From: Paulownia fortunei
Lineage: Eukaryota > Streptophyta > Magnoliopsida > Lamiales > Paulowniaceae
Assembly: GCA_019321725.1 (NCBI GenBank)
Contig: JAGSPU010000056.1
Location: 868,001 to 932,000, forward strand
Direction of reading: 5' to 3'
DNA: 64,000 bases
The notes under the pieces are model-generated. The model saw only the letters and a list, made by a program, of their open reading frames with translations, ran no database searches and was not told where the DNA came from. The translations under genes and the position numbers were made by a program. This document shows positions 25,401 through 38,800 of the stretch, piece by piece. Each line of letters starts with the position of its first letter. Position 1 is the first letter of the stretch.

Positions 25401-28397
25401 AATGAGACCTGAAACATCAGCCATAATAAATCACAATACGTAGCATTATGAAAGATGCCTCCATGTTTCTAAATTTCTCCAATGCGGTTAATAAAAACAG
25501 AGCAAAGCAAGAAAGTCATTTCATCATTTTCTTCTGTGAAGGTGGTTTCAGAGGACTGGAATATGCATACACATGTCTAAGTTCAAAGGTCCTGGTGCAA
25601 GATCCACTACAACTTAAATGGGTATGTGGTCAATTGAGAGAAATGAAAGAAACCAACTATACAATGCAAAGCTGTTTTGTTCCACCAGAAGATGTCACCT
25701 GAGCAGCAGCAAATATTTTTTGAAAATTCCATATTAAACCAAGGATGCCAACTAATTATTTAGACAATAAAATTGCATGAACACTACCAAAATTAGAGTG
25801 CTCTATTAGCTTGAATACATAAAGAAGGCCATGAATTCTTCAGCATGATTATAAAAATTATTAAGTAGATGCAGTTCCAAAATCAGATAAGCCAAAAGGG
25901 AAAAAACACGCATCTAAATACTTCTAAAACATTGTAGCTAAAACACTTAATTGAAGATACAAAGCATAAGAATAAACATAGAAGGACAAAGCCAAAGATC
26001 TAGGATCATTGACGACGTTATGAACAAATTACACTGCACTTGGTTCTGATCTCAAAAGACTGACAGAACACAAATTACCAAGGATCATCACGTATATGCT
26101 ATCTCCTACCATCCACCCAAGGGCTCGTAGGAAGTACTACTCACAGAATACCTAGAAATATCTCAAACTTAACAATTCCATTTTACCCAGACAATTAAGG
26201 CTCGGAAGAAATGCCCACTAATTAGATGCCCATCACGTGCATGAAATTTCAATTGCCTGATCGTAATGCATGTGCCATAATCAGTGCTAGATAATTACAT
26301 GCGTCAGCAAATGATAAAAAAAAAAAAAACCATACAAATGCCAAAACAATTCCATCTCGTAGAAAATATACGTACTGTGATGGAACAAGGGGAGTATAAA
26401 CGATTCTCGGATCCAATATCTCACCAAGAACTAAAGTACCTCCACCATTGCCCTCTCCTTTCAAGCAATGGGAAAATACTTTAGGCGTAATCTTACGGGA
26501 CGACAATTGTGATATTACTGAAAGATCCTGCTGGCCAAACCCAAATATTCCATCAACTGCTCTATCTGATTTTGTCAAGTCCCCAAACAGAGAGGTGCTG
26601 CACCTGTTTCCACATAACAAGTTAATGTGTCAACACATGGATGTTCAATTTGTCATAAGCTTGAATAAACAGGAGATAGAAGTAAGAAAGTAATAGAGAC
26701 AGAATCTTGTGTATGTCAAGCCCAAGATTTAAATGTTTAATAGATTAATTTTTTTTGACTTCTCTTCCAATAGCCCAAAAAAATCAGGACGTAGCCTAAT
26801 ATTTTCATTATATTGAGCGTTCTTAAAGCTGCACCATAAAGGTTAGTACCATTCTAATATCAAATTGGCTGTGTGAAAGCTAATTGCAAATTACTCCAAC
26901 ATACAGGATTATATCAGTCATGCAAGGGGAGTAGCATAAATGCGCAACCACATATAAGCATACACGTACAATCAGCAGGAGTCACAATAACAGCTTACCC
27001 AAAGACAATAGGAGCTGAAGAATTGGCTACTAATGAGGTACCCAAAATTGTGTCAAAATAAATCAGATCAGATACATAAAAACCAGCAGTGCCGCTTCCA
27101 TCTCCATATTGAAATGAATAACCACATTGATTGCTTTCAGCAGAGCATTCAGCAGATGCAGTTTGAACTATGGAAGCACATATATTATCTGAGCAGGAAA
27201 TAGGGGAAACAGTTGAAGATGTAGCAGCATCGAAGAAATTGAGAGGAATCTGCAAGCACAACTCAACATTTGTCCAATTTGAAACTCGAATTACTTCAAT
27301 GAAATATCAAAGAAAACTAATGAAATAGTAGATAGCAAGATAAATAGCGAGAGTTTACCCAATCCACTATTCTGGGGGCAAATTGCAAGAACTGCAAGTA
27401 ACCCACAAGATGTCGCTCCCAGTATCAATTTGCACATTGAAGTCTCGTGGTGGAGATCCCAATCTCACTTTTGTAAAATAAAGTCTGTATGAATCAAGAA
27501 ACTTAATTATCAGAGGAGGAGAACGCAAGTCAACAACTAATCATTACATGATCACATGCGAACACGATCATAAAATAACTGGAAATCGGAAGAGTGATGA
27601 CATCAAAATTGAAGAATGTAGTCAAAGCAGCTATATATTTACTGAAATGCCCGCTTGATCCTCCCCAACCCCCATAGTTTGCCAATAAAGATAACAATTG
27701 CATAAGAAACTAAAATTTCGGCATCAAATAATAATTGAGGACCCCAAGTGAGAAAAAGAATCGAACAGCAAAATCCAAGTAATGAATGTGACATGAAAAC
27801 AAACAACGAAAGCATTTCTAGGGCCTCGGGTTACAACCTTATTGGATTAAAGGAACATAAAATTAAAAAGATACCAAAAACTATCAAGATCCTACTTTGC
27901 AGGTGTATATATGAAATTGATTCCATAAACACATTTCACCAACAGCGCCAAAAAAAGATAAAGAAGAAAAAAACAGAAAAGGAAAAAAGAATCATAGAAA
28001 CGCTTGGTTTATTGCATTCAGATACCAACTCCAAAATATTGACAGTTTAAACATCAGAAACAAAAAGAAATGAACTATACCAAGAAAAAAAATTACTAGA
28101 AAAGATAGAATATTTGAGAGGAGGGATAAAGCTACCCAACGACGTAGGGATCAGAGGTACCCAGGACCGGAAAATCTACGATGCCGCCGGAAAAGCTCTG
28201 CAACATCCGCGCGTGCCTGCACGGTCCCGGGCTTTAATCACCTCAAGCTCCACTTTCTCCTCCACTGGAAACGCCCTCTCCAGAGTAAGCACTTTGTGAA
28301 TTCCAGCGCCGCCGCTCACCACCGCCGCCAAGGTGGCGGCCGCAATAGCTACCGCCGCCACAGTCACCGTCATCACCCAGCCAGCCATCGCCGGCAC
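22402..28397 (-). CDS. Pepsin-like aspartic protease (aspartic proteinase 36-like), several frame breaks in this sequence
   Basis: A1-family aspartic endopeptidase of the secretory pathway. Exons (minus): 28136-28397, 27359-27484, 26999-27249, 26376-26603, 25247-25408, 24766-24838, 24538-24634, 24169-24235, 22763-22834, 22402-22637; splice sites are GT-AG. N-terminal hydrophobic segment ([19 protein letters not shown]), then [15 protein letters not shown], first catalytic motif DTGSD in exon 2, [16 protein letters not shown], a [20 protein letters not shown] block, second catalytic motif DSGTT in exon 5, the C-terminal fold, and a Ser-rich tail ending in a hydrophobic segment that could be a GPI or membrane anchor. 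The conserved frame breaks in exon 1 (~28208), exon 2 (~27385), exon 5 (~25334) and exon 6 (~24795), and exon 9 has three losses that cancel. Catalytic motifs and splice sites survive, so consensus deletions are likelier than a dead gene, but a pseudogene is possible. Corrected length about 525 residues. Confidence 0.85.
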
Positions 28398-28567
28398 TCC
28401 ACAGCCCCACTAAAGTGTATATCTTATACACTACTCCTGTCAATCTGCTATCAAATATATAATGAGAATTAAAGAAGAATCGATAAAATTAAAAGCTAAG
28501 TGCTTTTTCTGTTCGTATGAGTTTTGCTGAGTAATGTCGTGTAAAGTACATGAACAAACACATACAG

Positions 28568-28640
28568 TCACACACAGACACACACTCTATGTATCTATGT
28601 ATCTATGTATCTATCTATCTATCTATATATATATATATAC
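28568..28640. repeat. Compound microsatellite
   Basis: Imperfect CACA run, then GTATCTAT units, then ATCT units, then an AT run, just upstream of the aspartic protease start (minus strand), so in or near its promoter/5' UTR. Confidence 0.85.
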
Positions 28641-31600
28641 GGAGAGAGACCAACAGAGGCAAAGATTCTGATTATAAAAAGAAAGTATATTTGCAGATTT
28701 GTTTTCAAGTAAGGTGTGATTAATAGCAGTTGTTTAGCAAAGGGTAAAATGGGTATATGGATTATTTTTTAATTTTTAATTTTTCTTTTGATTAATGAAA
28801 TTCAATAGAACAACTCTTCGGTCCTTATCTAATCCCGTCGCCGTAAAGAATTAGAAACTGTCAATGTAGTAATTTCTTGAATCTATTGTATTATATATAT
28901 ATATAAACACTATATATGATTATTAGATATGCAATTTCAATTAATCATGTACTATATGTACAATACAATATAAAATGCAAACTAAATAGTATAATGAAAT
29001 ATTTAAATTAATAAAATCCCATTTATAAAATATTTAAATGAAATTATAAATGTTATTTAAAGTCTATCACCACATTGCAACTGGTTGATAGATGATTTTC
29101 ATTACAAACAAGTTGAAATTCAGAACCTTCATGAGCGAAAAATTGAGCTGCTATATCGGAATAGGCAATTGCTTTGTGCAGTTTAATAATAATGAGAATA
29201 AAATAAGTGGACTCCTCTTTATTTGTTTATTCATATTTTGAGTGTGCCACTTTTACGTGAATTGCTTGGTCTTTTTATTTTGCAAGTAAAATTTGTGTAA
29301 ACTAGGATATAAATTACATTTTAAGTTACTTTCTATTTACTTTCACCCTTATATTTTGCAGTGCCTAGTTCGAAAAAATTCAAAATTCATAATTGAAGGT
29401 TTTACACTATGTTTGATCATTTTTTGGTTAATGTTTTCGGAGAAATTTATTTTCGCTAGTAGATTCTGTTACTTACATTAGTTGAAAAAATAAAAAGTTC
29501 AAAATCATCTTTGAAATTTCAGTTTAGTTTCAAAATTTGTCCATAAGGTTTTGAATTTGGTCAATGTCATTCATCTAGCCGATAATAATTTTCATAATAT
29601 TCTTAGAAAAAAGAGGCGATGTGGATAAGTCTAAAGTTATTACTATTAATAATTAATAATACATGAATATCGATAATTTAATAATAATACTAATATTATC
29701 ATATATCATCAACTGTGAATAATTGATAATTTTTACACAATCTTTTTGACATGTGTCACTGATAATGAACAAAGCATATGTAATTACAATCATGCTGATT
29801 TCTTGTAGTAAAGGTGGCACAGCACATTGAAATAAACTAGCTAAAAGATAGCCCTTTTCAATTGGTGGACTACAACAAGAGGTAGCTTAATGGCTAAGGT
29901 ATCAAAAAGGTATACCTTGAAAGTTAATTTTATGCATTAGGTTGGGGAAAGAGTTAAATTAGTGGACCATGGGCTATGTATATATGGCGCACACTAAAAA
30001 TTCAAAAGGCAACCAGTATATATTTAGAGCTTGAAATTTAAAATTCAAACTCTCAAGGGGGTAAATGAAGTCATTCATTCTCATTTTTGAATTCCAAATG
30101 AGTAACTTTCTGTAATAAAGTGTATATATAATGTCCATGCAGCCAGTTGCTTACAACAGCACAACAAAGATAAAGAAAAGGAATGGATAAGTTGAAATAT
30201 TGTTTTGAAAATTGCATCGGAACGGTTGGTTCAATTGGGTTCGGGTTTAGTTAAGAGAATAAACCAAAAATTCGGTTTTAAATCGGTCAAAATTGATTTG
30301 ATCAGTTTTTTTTTTTTTTCAAAAAAAATTAAATTTGATATTTTGTTATATTTATGTAGTTATTTGAATTTTGTATTTTGTTAAATATTTTTTTAGGTAG
30401 TTATTTATTATTTTTTATATTTAAAATGTATTAAATAACAATTAATATATTATATTATAATTTAATTAATATAATAAGAAAATATAATCAATTTATATTA
30501 CACAATCTCCAGTTAAACTTCTAATCGTTAACAAGATCGATATGATCACCAAATTCAGTTATGAAAACACTGAGTTTAAACAAAAGTTGTTCTTTTAGCC
30601 TGTGTGCCATTCATTTGCTTAATATTCTTGTAACTAAGATTTTATTAATCATGAATTCGAGTAACAATTAAAAAATCAACCAATATTCTCATTTGAAAAC
30701 AATATGTAAATATTTGTATGGTGTAATAGGTAAAAACCTTTTGAAGAAGTATACTTAGACATAGGAATGCTAAACGAGTAGTGTAAAAATGTCTTCCTCT
30801 TTTAAGACTAAGATTATGTGACTTATTTCTAGTAAAATCATTGATACACTTGACATTTACACTTGAAGGCCATAAGATCAAATTCAGTTATTTTCCCAGC
30901 TTTTAAGGCCAAATTCAGAAAACCAACATATGTATCGTGCCCTTATCTCTCCAACTGGCAACGTGAATTTTGTGTATACACAGACAAGACAAGATGATGA
31001 ATGGCAGGTCATAGACAGAAGTGAAAGGAGAATACGGATTGTATTCCTTCATGTTGGATCTCAATTAATCACTTTACCTATATTGAGCTCAAAATAATTA
31101 ACTAAAACAAATATATATATAAATAAGGGGCATTTTAAAATATAATAACATATTCTATGCTATTAATGTTAATTCTTTAATTTGATTTTGAAATATACCA
31201 CCAGCAGTGATTCCATTTTATAACATTACATTCTCAATTTCTCATGCACCTTGAAAACAATTTTTTTCTTATTCTTGTAGCACAAGAATTTGTTGTTTCT
31301 TCTTGTGGAGAATGACTTAGTCTTTGGAATAATCTTTGGAAGAAGCTTAAGAATATTAGCAATTCTTGTGGGATTGGATAAAAAGTGTAGCTGTACACGT
31401 TATTATATATATATATACTATTGTATTTCGTATAAAATTCATGGATGCTTTCTTGGGAATTAACTTAAATGTTGGGATGCCCATCAAAAAAAAAAAATTT
31501 AAAAAAAAAGGGTTGTTGAGAGGTTTTTAAGATTAGTTAAATAGAAATATATATAGGACCGACAATATTATAATCATAAACCAAATGACAATATTTCGTG

Positions 31601-31680
31601 CACATTTTTTTATCTATGATTCAAAAATTATAAATCAATTAATTTTCTTGCTGAAAATATTTATTGAGATACTAATTTAA

Positions 31681-32518
31681 TAAACAACATGATATCTATT
31701 CAGTTCAGAGCTAGTAATATTAATATGACTTAGTATGACATTAATAACAAATATTTAATTGCCCCCAACATGGGATAATTAAAATAGGCATAGGCATTGC
31801 CAAAATTCAACAATTCATGCATTTGAAGCTACCTTCTATGATTTAGGTATGCATGTTATTAGACAACAAAAAAAATGGAGCCAAAAACCTTTAAAATAAG
31901 ACCTTTGTTCCATGATCCATGAACTTTATCCAATCTTGGGTCCAATTTATGATAAGTACATATTGAGGAGTTGAAGAAAATAAGAGGGGGGGGTTGGTTT
32001 CCTTATCCCACAATTCTGCACAACTTTGTTGGAGGAAATCCATGTAGATATAGAAATTCAAGCTGGATTGCTTATAAGATATATTAAACAACATGATATT
32101 TATTCAGTAGAGGGTTAGTAAAGTGAATGCAATTTAATACAACTTTAATCACAAATACTTAATTCCCCCAAACAAGGGATAATCTAAAATAGGCATAAAT
32201 TTAATCATTGCAAAATCCAACAATTCATGTATTTGAAGCTACCTTCAATGATTTAGACATGCATGTTACTAGACAACAATAAAAAATGGAGCCACAACCT
32301 TTCAAACAAGACCTTTATTCCAAGATCCACATTACCTTTGTCCAAATCTTGGGTCCAAGTCATGACAAACACACATGGAGTGCACATTGAGTTGGGGGGT
32401 GGGGGTGGTGGGGGGGGTCGAATTAATTGCTTATCCCACAATTTTGCACAAAGAGAGTTGAGGGAAATCCGTGTAGATATTGGATCCAACTCATATTTCA
32501 ACCAATGCTTATCTTAAA
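31681..32518. repeat. Diverged ~0.4 kb tandem direct duplication
   Basis: Copy A (31681-32084) and copy B (32085-32518) both start TAAACAACATGATAT and share, in the same order, CAACAATTCATG, ATTTGAAGCTACCTTC, GCATGTTA...AGACAACAA, AATGGAGCCA, AAGACCTTT, AATCTTGGGTCCAA, CTTATCCCACAATT and a G-rich run. By eye they differ at perhaps one base in six, with small indels, so the duplication is old. No open frame spans either copy. Confidence 0.85.
32393..32418 (+). repeat. G-rich run inside the second tandem copy
   Basis: Four blocks of 2-7 consecutive G within 26 bases, a sequence able in principle to form a G-quadruplex; copy A has a shorter G run at the equivalent place (about 31985-31995). Confidence 0.6.
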
Positions 32519-34094
32519 CAATTCTGCCTCCATTCTCTTGCTGGTAGCATCCTTCTATGAATTAAACTTTGAAAAATTTTAAGAAACAAAAAATTATTAG
32601 AACAACATCCCAATATCACATGTAATAATTGGAATTCTTATTTACTAAAATTGCTTGCTCAATCTATTTCTTTGCTGTGATTTATAGTTTCATTCTTTTC
32701 TTAACCCATCGTCTAGTGAAAAACTTGTTCTGATGATCTAATAAATATTTGTATGCCAACATTTAACGAGGTATTGATATTTTACATCCAATATATTTTT
32801 TAAAAAATGTTATATTACCTTACGTACACACACTTAATACAAGAGTGGTTTGACATTTTTTTTTCATCATATTTTCTAATTTAATTGACCATTTGCCCCT
32901 CAACATATTTACATATCACAAACTCTTAATATATATGCGTGAAATTCAAAAATTTAAGCAAAAAGATAAAACTAACAAACTATAAGGTAAATATAATACT
33001 TCTACTATTCCATTAAGTTTATGGTGTATTTGGAAGTCTCGGCCAAACAAGTATTTCACATAGAGCTGACAAAAAATTTCATTCACACAATCACCCATTT
33101 TGATTCCTCAAAAAATATGTTAAAAAGCTAAATTTTTCATTTTTATGATGAATAATTTCATTATGTTAAATTTGTCCTTGTAACTAACATTAAGAAATGT
33201 GACATAATTTTTCCTTTCATTTACATTTTACATTTTTCAACACAAATAAATAGATGTTGAATATTTATTTGTGAGGAATTATTTAATCACATAAATTTTC
33301 TCACAATTATTTATTTTCTAATTGAAGTATTGAATATTTGACTAGGAAAGATTTTAATTTCACCATTACATAATAGACTCCATGGTTCATTCAACTCATA
33401 GTTAGAACATGTCTAAATCAGAATAAATTTGTCATTCTTTTTGAGGAAAACCAATAGATTTAGCAAAGTCCCAAAACAAATATTTATATAGAAAAAGTGG
33501 ATAAAAATGGCATTTGAAAGCAAAGTCAATATTTGGACATATATTGGGGAACATGTGCTATATTTTTAAAAGACACAAAGGATTTATATGTCTTTTCCCA
33601 CAACACGAACTTAATACGCATCTTTCTAAATATACGAGATCGAAATAACAAGTGATTATCTCTAAATAATTTGCTAGGACTGAATTTAAGTACCAAGTGA
33701 TTTTCTCTAAATAATTGCTACGACGGTGGGATGCTGCTCCAAACCTCTATTAAAATTGATATTTCATTTATTATTGTAATATTTTTAATATACGCAATTA
33801 CAATAACATATCTAAAGTACTAAAACACAGTGGGAATAGTTCTGGTATGGAAAACTTATAACTTGTGAAAATGTGAAACAAGAGCAGAAATCAGTAGAGG
33901 AAAACTTCACACAGTTGGGCCACACATCATTGAAAATGTAAAATGGATCATCACCAGCCAAGTACCCAACGTTCAAATTAGTGCAACTCAGATGGGGAGT
34001 GTTTGCTGATTTGGGTTTGGACTATGTGTTGAGTCGATCCATGAAATGAGGTGACGATCAAAACATATTTAAACATACTTAACTTATCCAAATA

Positions 34095-34096
<2 letters not shown>

Positions 34097-34139
<43 letters not shown>
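34097..34139. repeat. (AC)n(AT)n microsatellite
   Basis: About 14 AC units followed directly by about 7 AT units in intergenic DNA. Confidence 0.95.
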
Positions 34140-35277
34140 ATTCATTTCATATGGAATAAATTACAATTATTGACACTAGCACACACACTAGCATTTATAA
34201 CACACATGCAAAAATCTTCAAATTGTACCTACAAATAGACTCATTTGGAGGAAACCAAACAAGAAGAGAGAGCTTCTTCGTAAGAATGAAGAGGAATGAG
34301 TAGGGTCAATAGAAAGTTTGCCCCTTTCATTGAGGAAGAGTTTTTTAAATAATGGAGATATTTTTCCAAAAGATGGAGAGTAATTTCTTCAAATAATTTT
34401 TTTTTTATCTAAATATTATGATTGTGTGTTTTAAAATAGTAAAGTTGAATTTCTCAATATTGTGTTAGTTTGAAAAAAATTAATGAGTCTTCTTTTGAAA
34501 TATTTAATAGTATTGTGAAATATACAAAAAATAAGTATTTATATTTTCTCCATTATAATATTATAACCAATTCAAACTTGGACAAAAAATTGAGATATTG
34601 TAATCACTATTTATTAGTGTATTTTTAGTGGGTATTTGCCATATAATTTTTTCTCTTATTCTTTTGGAGTTTTCTACTTAAAATTTGGTGTCTTGATTTT
34701 GTCACTTTATTTTTCTTGATTTTTATTTTGATTTAAATAATTATTTATTTGGAATTATTTAGTTTGTTGTGTATAATATTATTTAAGTAAGTTATGTTTA
34801 AGAAAACTAATTGTTAACTGGAATCGTTGTGATCTCTCCATCTTTTTTTAGACCTTAATGTAATTAATACTATTTATATATAGATTTTGATTACCTCGAT
34901 ACACAACACTATAGGAGTGTTTGCAAATGATAAAAAGTGTTTTTATTATGTATATTAATTATATAATTTTTTTGTATTATTTTGAAGAAAAGAAAGTAAA
35001 AATATTTAATTTGATTTCATATTCCCCAAAAAGCCAAAGCAAGCACAAAATTCCGAAAAATGATTGGTTTCAATTTCATTCTTGCATCTTTCTTTCTCGA
35101 ACACAAAATGCACTTGATATTTGCATTTTTAGGACTAGTATTTTCATTCCTCTCAAAATACCAATAATTTATTATAATATTTAAACAATTCTATATTGTA
35201 ATAGACCCTTAAAATCTAACTATAATACAATAATATTGACAACTAACTAGTCATATATAGTTAAAAATATATCCCCT

Positions 35278-35290
35278 CACTACAACAAAA
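35278..35290 (+). mobile_element. CACTA-like transposon end (isolated)
   Basis: CACTACAACAAAA matches the common terminal sequence of plant CACTA (En/Spm) elements. I found no matching inverted end, so this is probably a truncated relic or a chance match. Confidence 0.3.
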
Positions 35291-35624
35291 TAATACTATT
35301 AAAAATATTTTTTAAAATATATCATATTATTTTTTCCTACGAAACATCCAATATATTTTTATTTTCAACACATTTCCCAATTCCGCTAGACAATATATTC
35401 TCTTAAAATAATATTTTCAAATGAAAATGACACCAAACATAGTGTTGTGTTCTATATTAGAAATAATAATTAAAATTTTATACTAATTGGAGAATGAATT
35501 GCATAATTATCACCAAAATGTTATTATAGTAAAGTAATTTTACTTGGACCAAATGAAGAACTAAAACTAGTAGAGTATATATTAACACAGAAATGGAATT
35601 TTCATCATTGGCATTACTAGTGGA

Positions 35625-35727
35625 CCAATTAGCTGCAGATTTACGCACAATTAACTGTTTAAAAAGGCTTTTTTTTTTTTATAATAAATTTATCTTCACA
35701 CAATTAGCTGTAGATTTACGCACAATC
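35625..35727. repeat. Short direct repeat in the RH38 promoter
   Basis: A ~27-base unit reading CAATTAGCTG-C/T-AGATTTACG then CACAAT occurs at about 35626-35652 and 35701-35727, differing at about two positions, 130-230 bases upstream of the RH38 start codon and about 50-150 bases before its TATA box. Confidence 0.8.
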
Positions 35728-35777
35728 AATTATCAATGGGTTTTGACGGTTGACCCCTCATAAAATGAACCCGGAAA

Positions 35778-35787
35778 TATATATAAG
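35778..35787 (+). promoter_or_regulatory. RH38: TATA box of RH38
   Basis: TATATATAAG lies 72-81 bases before the ATG, followed by a short non-AT-rich leader; good position and sequence for a plant TATA box. Confidence 0.6.
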
Positions 35788-35858
35788 CGCACGCGAAGTA
35801 ATTCTTAGCCCGCTTTACATTAATCAATCATCAGTAGCACTTTTTAGTACTCTCTCCC

Positions 35859-38800
35859 ATGGCCGACAGCGAGTCCGCAACCTCCTCTAGCACCGCCACA
35901 GTCACGCCGGAGGCGTCGTTGCATCAGGAGACAAGGCGGTGGGCTGATGTTGCTGAAGAGGCGGAGGCGGAGCAAGAGAGAGCCGAAGCTTCATCGACCG
36001 ACGTTAACTTAGATTCATTGGCTATCGACGAGTCCAAACTAGGTCCCAGCACGCTCACCGATCCCGACGACTCCAGGATTGAAGCTGTAATCCTCAGAAT
36101 CTTCTGCATAATTCTTTCTAGATATTTGTATATATATTGTGGATCTGATTTCCGGCTTTACTGTGTAATTAGAGCTTTAATGATTTTTTGTAGTGTTTTC
36201 ATTCTGCTATATTTTAGGATTTTGTTAACGTTTAAATTTAACTTGATTTAATTGTTTTTATGTATCTAGTTTTTCCGGGTTTTGATTGAACTTCAATAGT
36301 TATCTTGGAATTAGGTTTTATGTTGAGAAACTTTAGATGCCTTTTGGCACTCTGCTTATGTTTTTGTTTTCATGTTTGTGGAATAGTTTTTAATGCAAAT
36401 CTTTTACTTCGTGGTATGTGTCTGAGTTGAGCTACATGTAGAAACAATTGTCGGATAATAGTGATCTTGCAATGAGTCAATTTTTTCTTATTTGGCGTTT
36501 TGGCATCAAAATATAGGTTACATCCGGTGACACTCCATATACATCAGCTAAGAGATTCGAGGACTTGAACTTATCACCCGAATTGTTGAAGGGTCTGTAT
36601 GTTGAGATGAAGTTTGAGAAACCTAGTAAGATACAGGCAATTAGTTTGCCCATGATCCTGACTCCTCCTCACAAGAATTTAATAGCTCAGGCTCACAATG
36701 GGTCCGGCAAGACCACTTGTTTCGTGCTTGGTATGTTGAGCCGCGTCGATCCAAAACTCATGGCTCCCCAGGCTCTCTGTATCTGCCCCACACGAGAGTT
36801 AGCCATTCAGGTTTGTTTAGTAAAATGCTTCAGTTATTTTTTGTTTTGCAAATTTGGAGCCAATCTTCTTGCAAACTTATTAGCATGTAAGTCTATGTTT
36901 TGGCTTGGGGAAAAAGGAAGCAGGGTCGAGGATTAGAGTTAGTAGTGCATCCCTATTCTTGAATATATATCTACATATATTCATAGTAATCCATTTAAAA
37001 GTTGAACTGCCTCGAATTGATCGTTTGTAGTTCTACCCAGTGCAACGTTAGCCATCCAAGTTACAGGACATATACGTCATTGATTGATTTTCAAGTTATT
37101 GATAGGATTTTGGATGATGGATGATGCTGTAATTCTGGCTGAATTGGTACCACTTTTTAAACTTAAAGAGTCTAATAGGTTGTTAATTGTTTGTTTGAAT
37201 ATTGGTCATGCCAATTTGGAGTTTGAATTGTCTAGTTCTGTGAAGTATTGCACAGGCTTGAGTCTATTGAAAACATATGCATTCATGAAACTGGTAACTT
37301 GTTTCTTGTTTATGATATGGTTTCATTAGCAAAACTGAATAAATGGTACAGAACATGGAAGTGCTTCTGAAGATGGGGAAGTTCACTGGGATAACCTCTG
37401 AATTAGCCATACCGGCAGATCCTGCGAACTACATTCCAATTCAAAAGAGGCCGCCTGTTACAGCACAAGTAATTATTGGCACACCTGGTACAATTTGTAA
37501 GTGGATGTTAGCAAAGAAGCTGGGCATGAGTCAAATGAAGATTCTTGTGTTTGATGAGGCAGACCACATGTTGGCAGAGGTAATCTATGGTTTTTAGTTC
37601 GTGATAGATTTATCTTGCCTGAATGTATCCAATATCCTTTTTATTGTGCACTCACAATTAACTTTATTCAGGATACATTAGCTATATCTGACCAGCTGCT
37701 TGTTCGGTTAACAGATCTAGGGAACTTTCCTTGCATGTCTAGGTTCTGCTAAGTGATTGATGCTCTAGCAACTTACTTGACAAGAGCCATTCTGAGACCT
37801 CTAGATATCTGGATAAAGGATTTAATTTATTCGTGCCAATGTCTCATTTTTGTTCATACTGGTCCATTGTAGATGGTCATCCTCTGTTTGAATAACAGTG
37901 TTTGGCTGAAATGTCTAATGCAACTTACTTATATGTCCGTCTGTGCAAATATTTCTATTTGTATTTCATGAATTGGGAGGATAATGACAACAAAAATCTT
38001 TTATACCTCAAAAACTTTTGTAATATCGTGCACAAAAGAAGTTAAGTCCACCCTATTGTTTAAATTCTGTTTTTTTTTTTTTAATTTGAGAAGCATATGA
38101 TAAGTATTCTTTTGCAATTATGCTTATTTGTGAATATTGTCTCATATGTAGAGTGGCTTTCGAGATGATTCAGTGAAGATAATGAAGGCAATTGTGAGAG
38201 GCAATTTCAATTGCCAGGTTAGCTATTTGCTACACATGTTAAATGATTTTGTGAAGAATGAACTTCTCTATTTGCTTTTTACACGGATGATGTGCTTTAG
38301 CTGAGAATAAGCATGTCCGCTTCTTGTTGGTAAGATCATTGCTGACCAAATTTGAAATGATTGTTTTAAATGGCAAAAGTGCATGTGCAAGTAAGCAGAA
38401 GATGTGTCTGATCAATTTATCTCTTTCTTTATATTGTATGAATCCTTTATTTATGTTTTCTAGTGATTTTTCGTTGCTTGCAGTCATTATTACATCTCAG
38501 TTAACTACCAAAATGGATTTGTCTAACTATTCTTCTAACATGCTATACAATCTGCCCTGGTATCACCACCTGTTGATAATGTTTGGTGTGAGGGATACAG
38601 AACACAAGTAATGGTCTATCTAACAGCTCTATGTTAAAAAAAAAATGGCAACGTGTGAGCCGGTGTAGCTGGCAATTCTTTTGTGGAAACTTGAGGAATA
38701 TGGAACTAAAGTTGTATTAAACATTTGGAAATTTTTTTTGTGTCATTTATGGTTTTATATTCATTACAAAATAATTTCATTTCATTGTTATTTACTTGTA

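Larger units (their letters stand above)
28398..35858. other. Long AT-rich intergenic region before RH38
   Basis: About 7.5 kb without a supported gene. Seen: a compound microsatellite (28568-28640), a TTCTTGTAGT string near 29810 resembling the inverse of a CACTA end, a stretch near 30220-30306 with 'gttcggtt/aaccaaa' words, a diverged tandem duplication (31681-32518), an (AC)n(AT)n microsatellite (34097-34139), a CACTA-like end at 35278-35290, and the RH38 promoter from about 35600. Short open frames here are AT-rich and resemble nothing I know. Confidence 0.6.

Noticed and set aside
29880..29935. TAGCTTAATGG resembling a tRNA/SINE box A
   Set aside because: No convincing box B (GGTTCGANNC) at the required distance and no cloverleaf; likely chance.
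32253..32517. Open frames with poly-Gly or poly-Pro in the tandem duplication
   Set aside because: They arise from the G-rich run and are not shared as open frames by the other copy.
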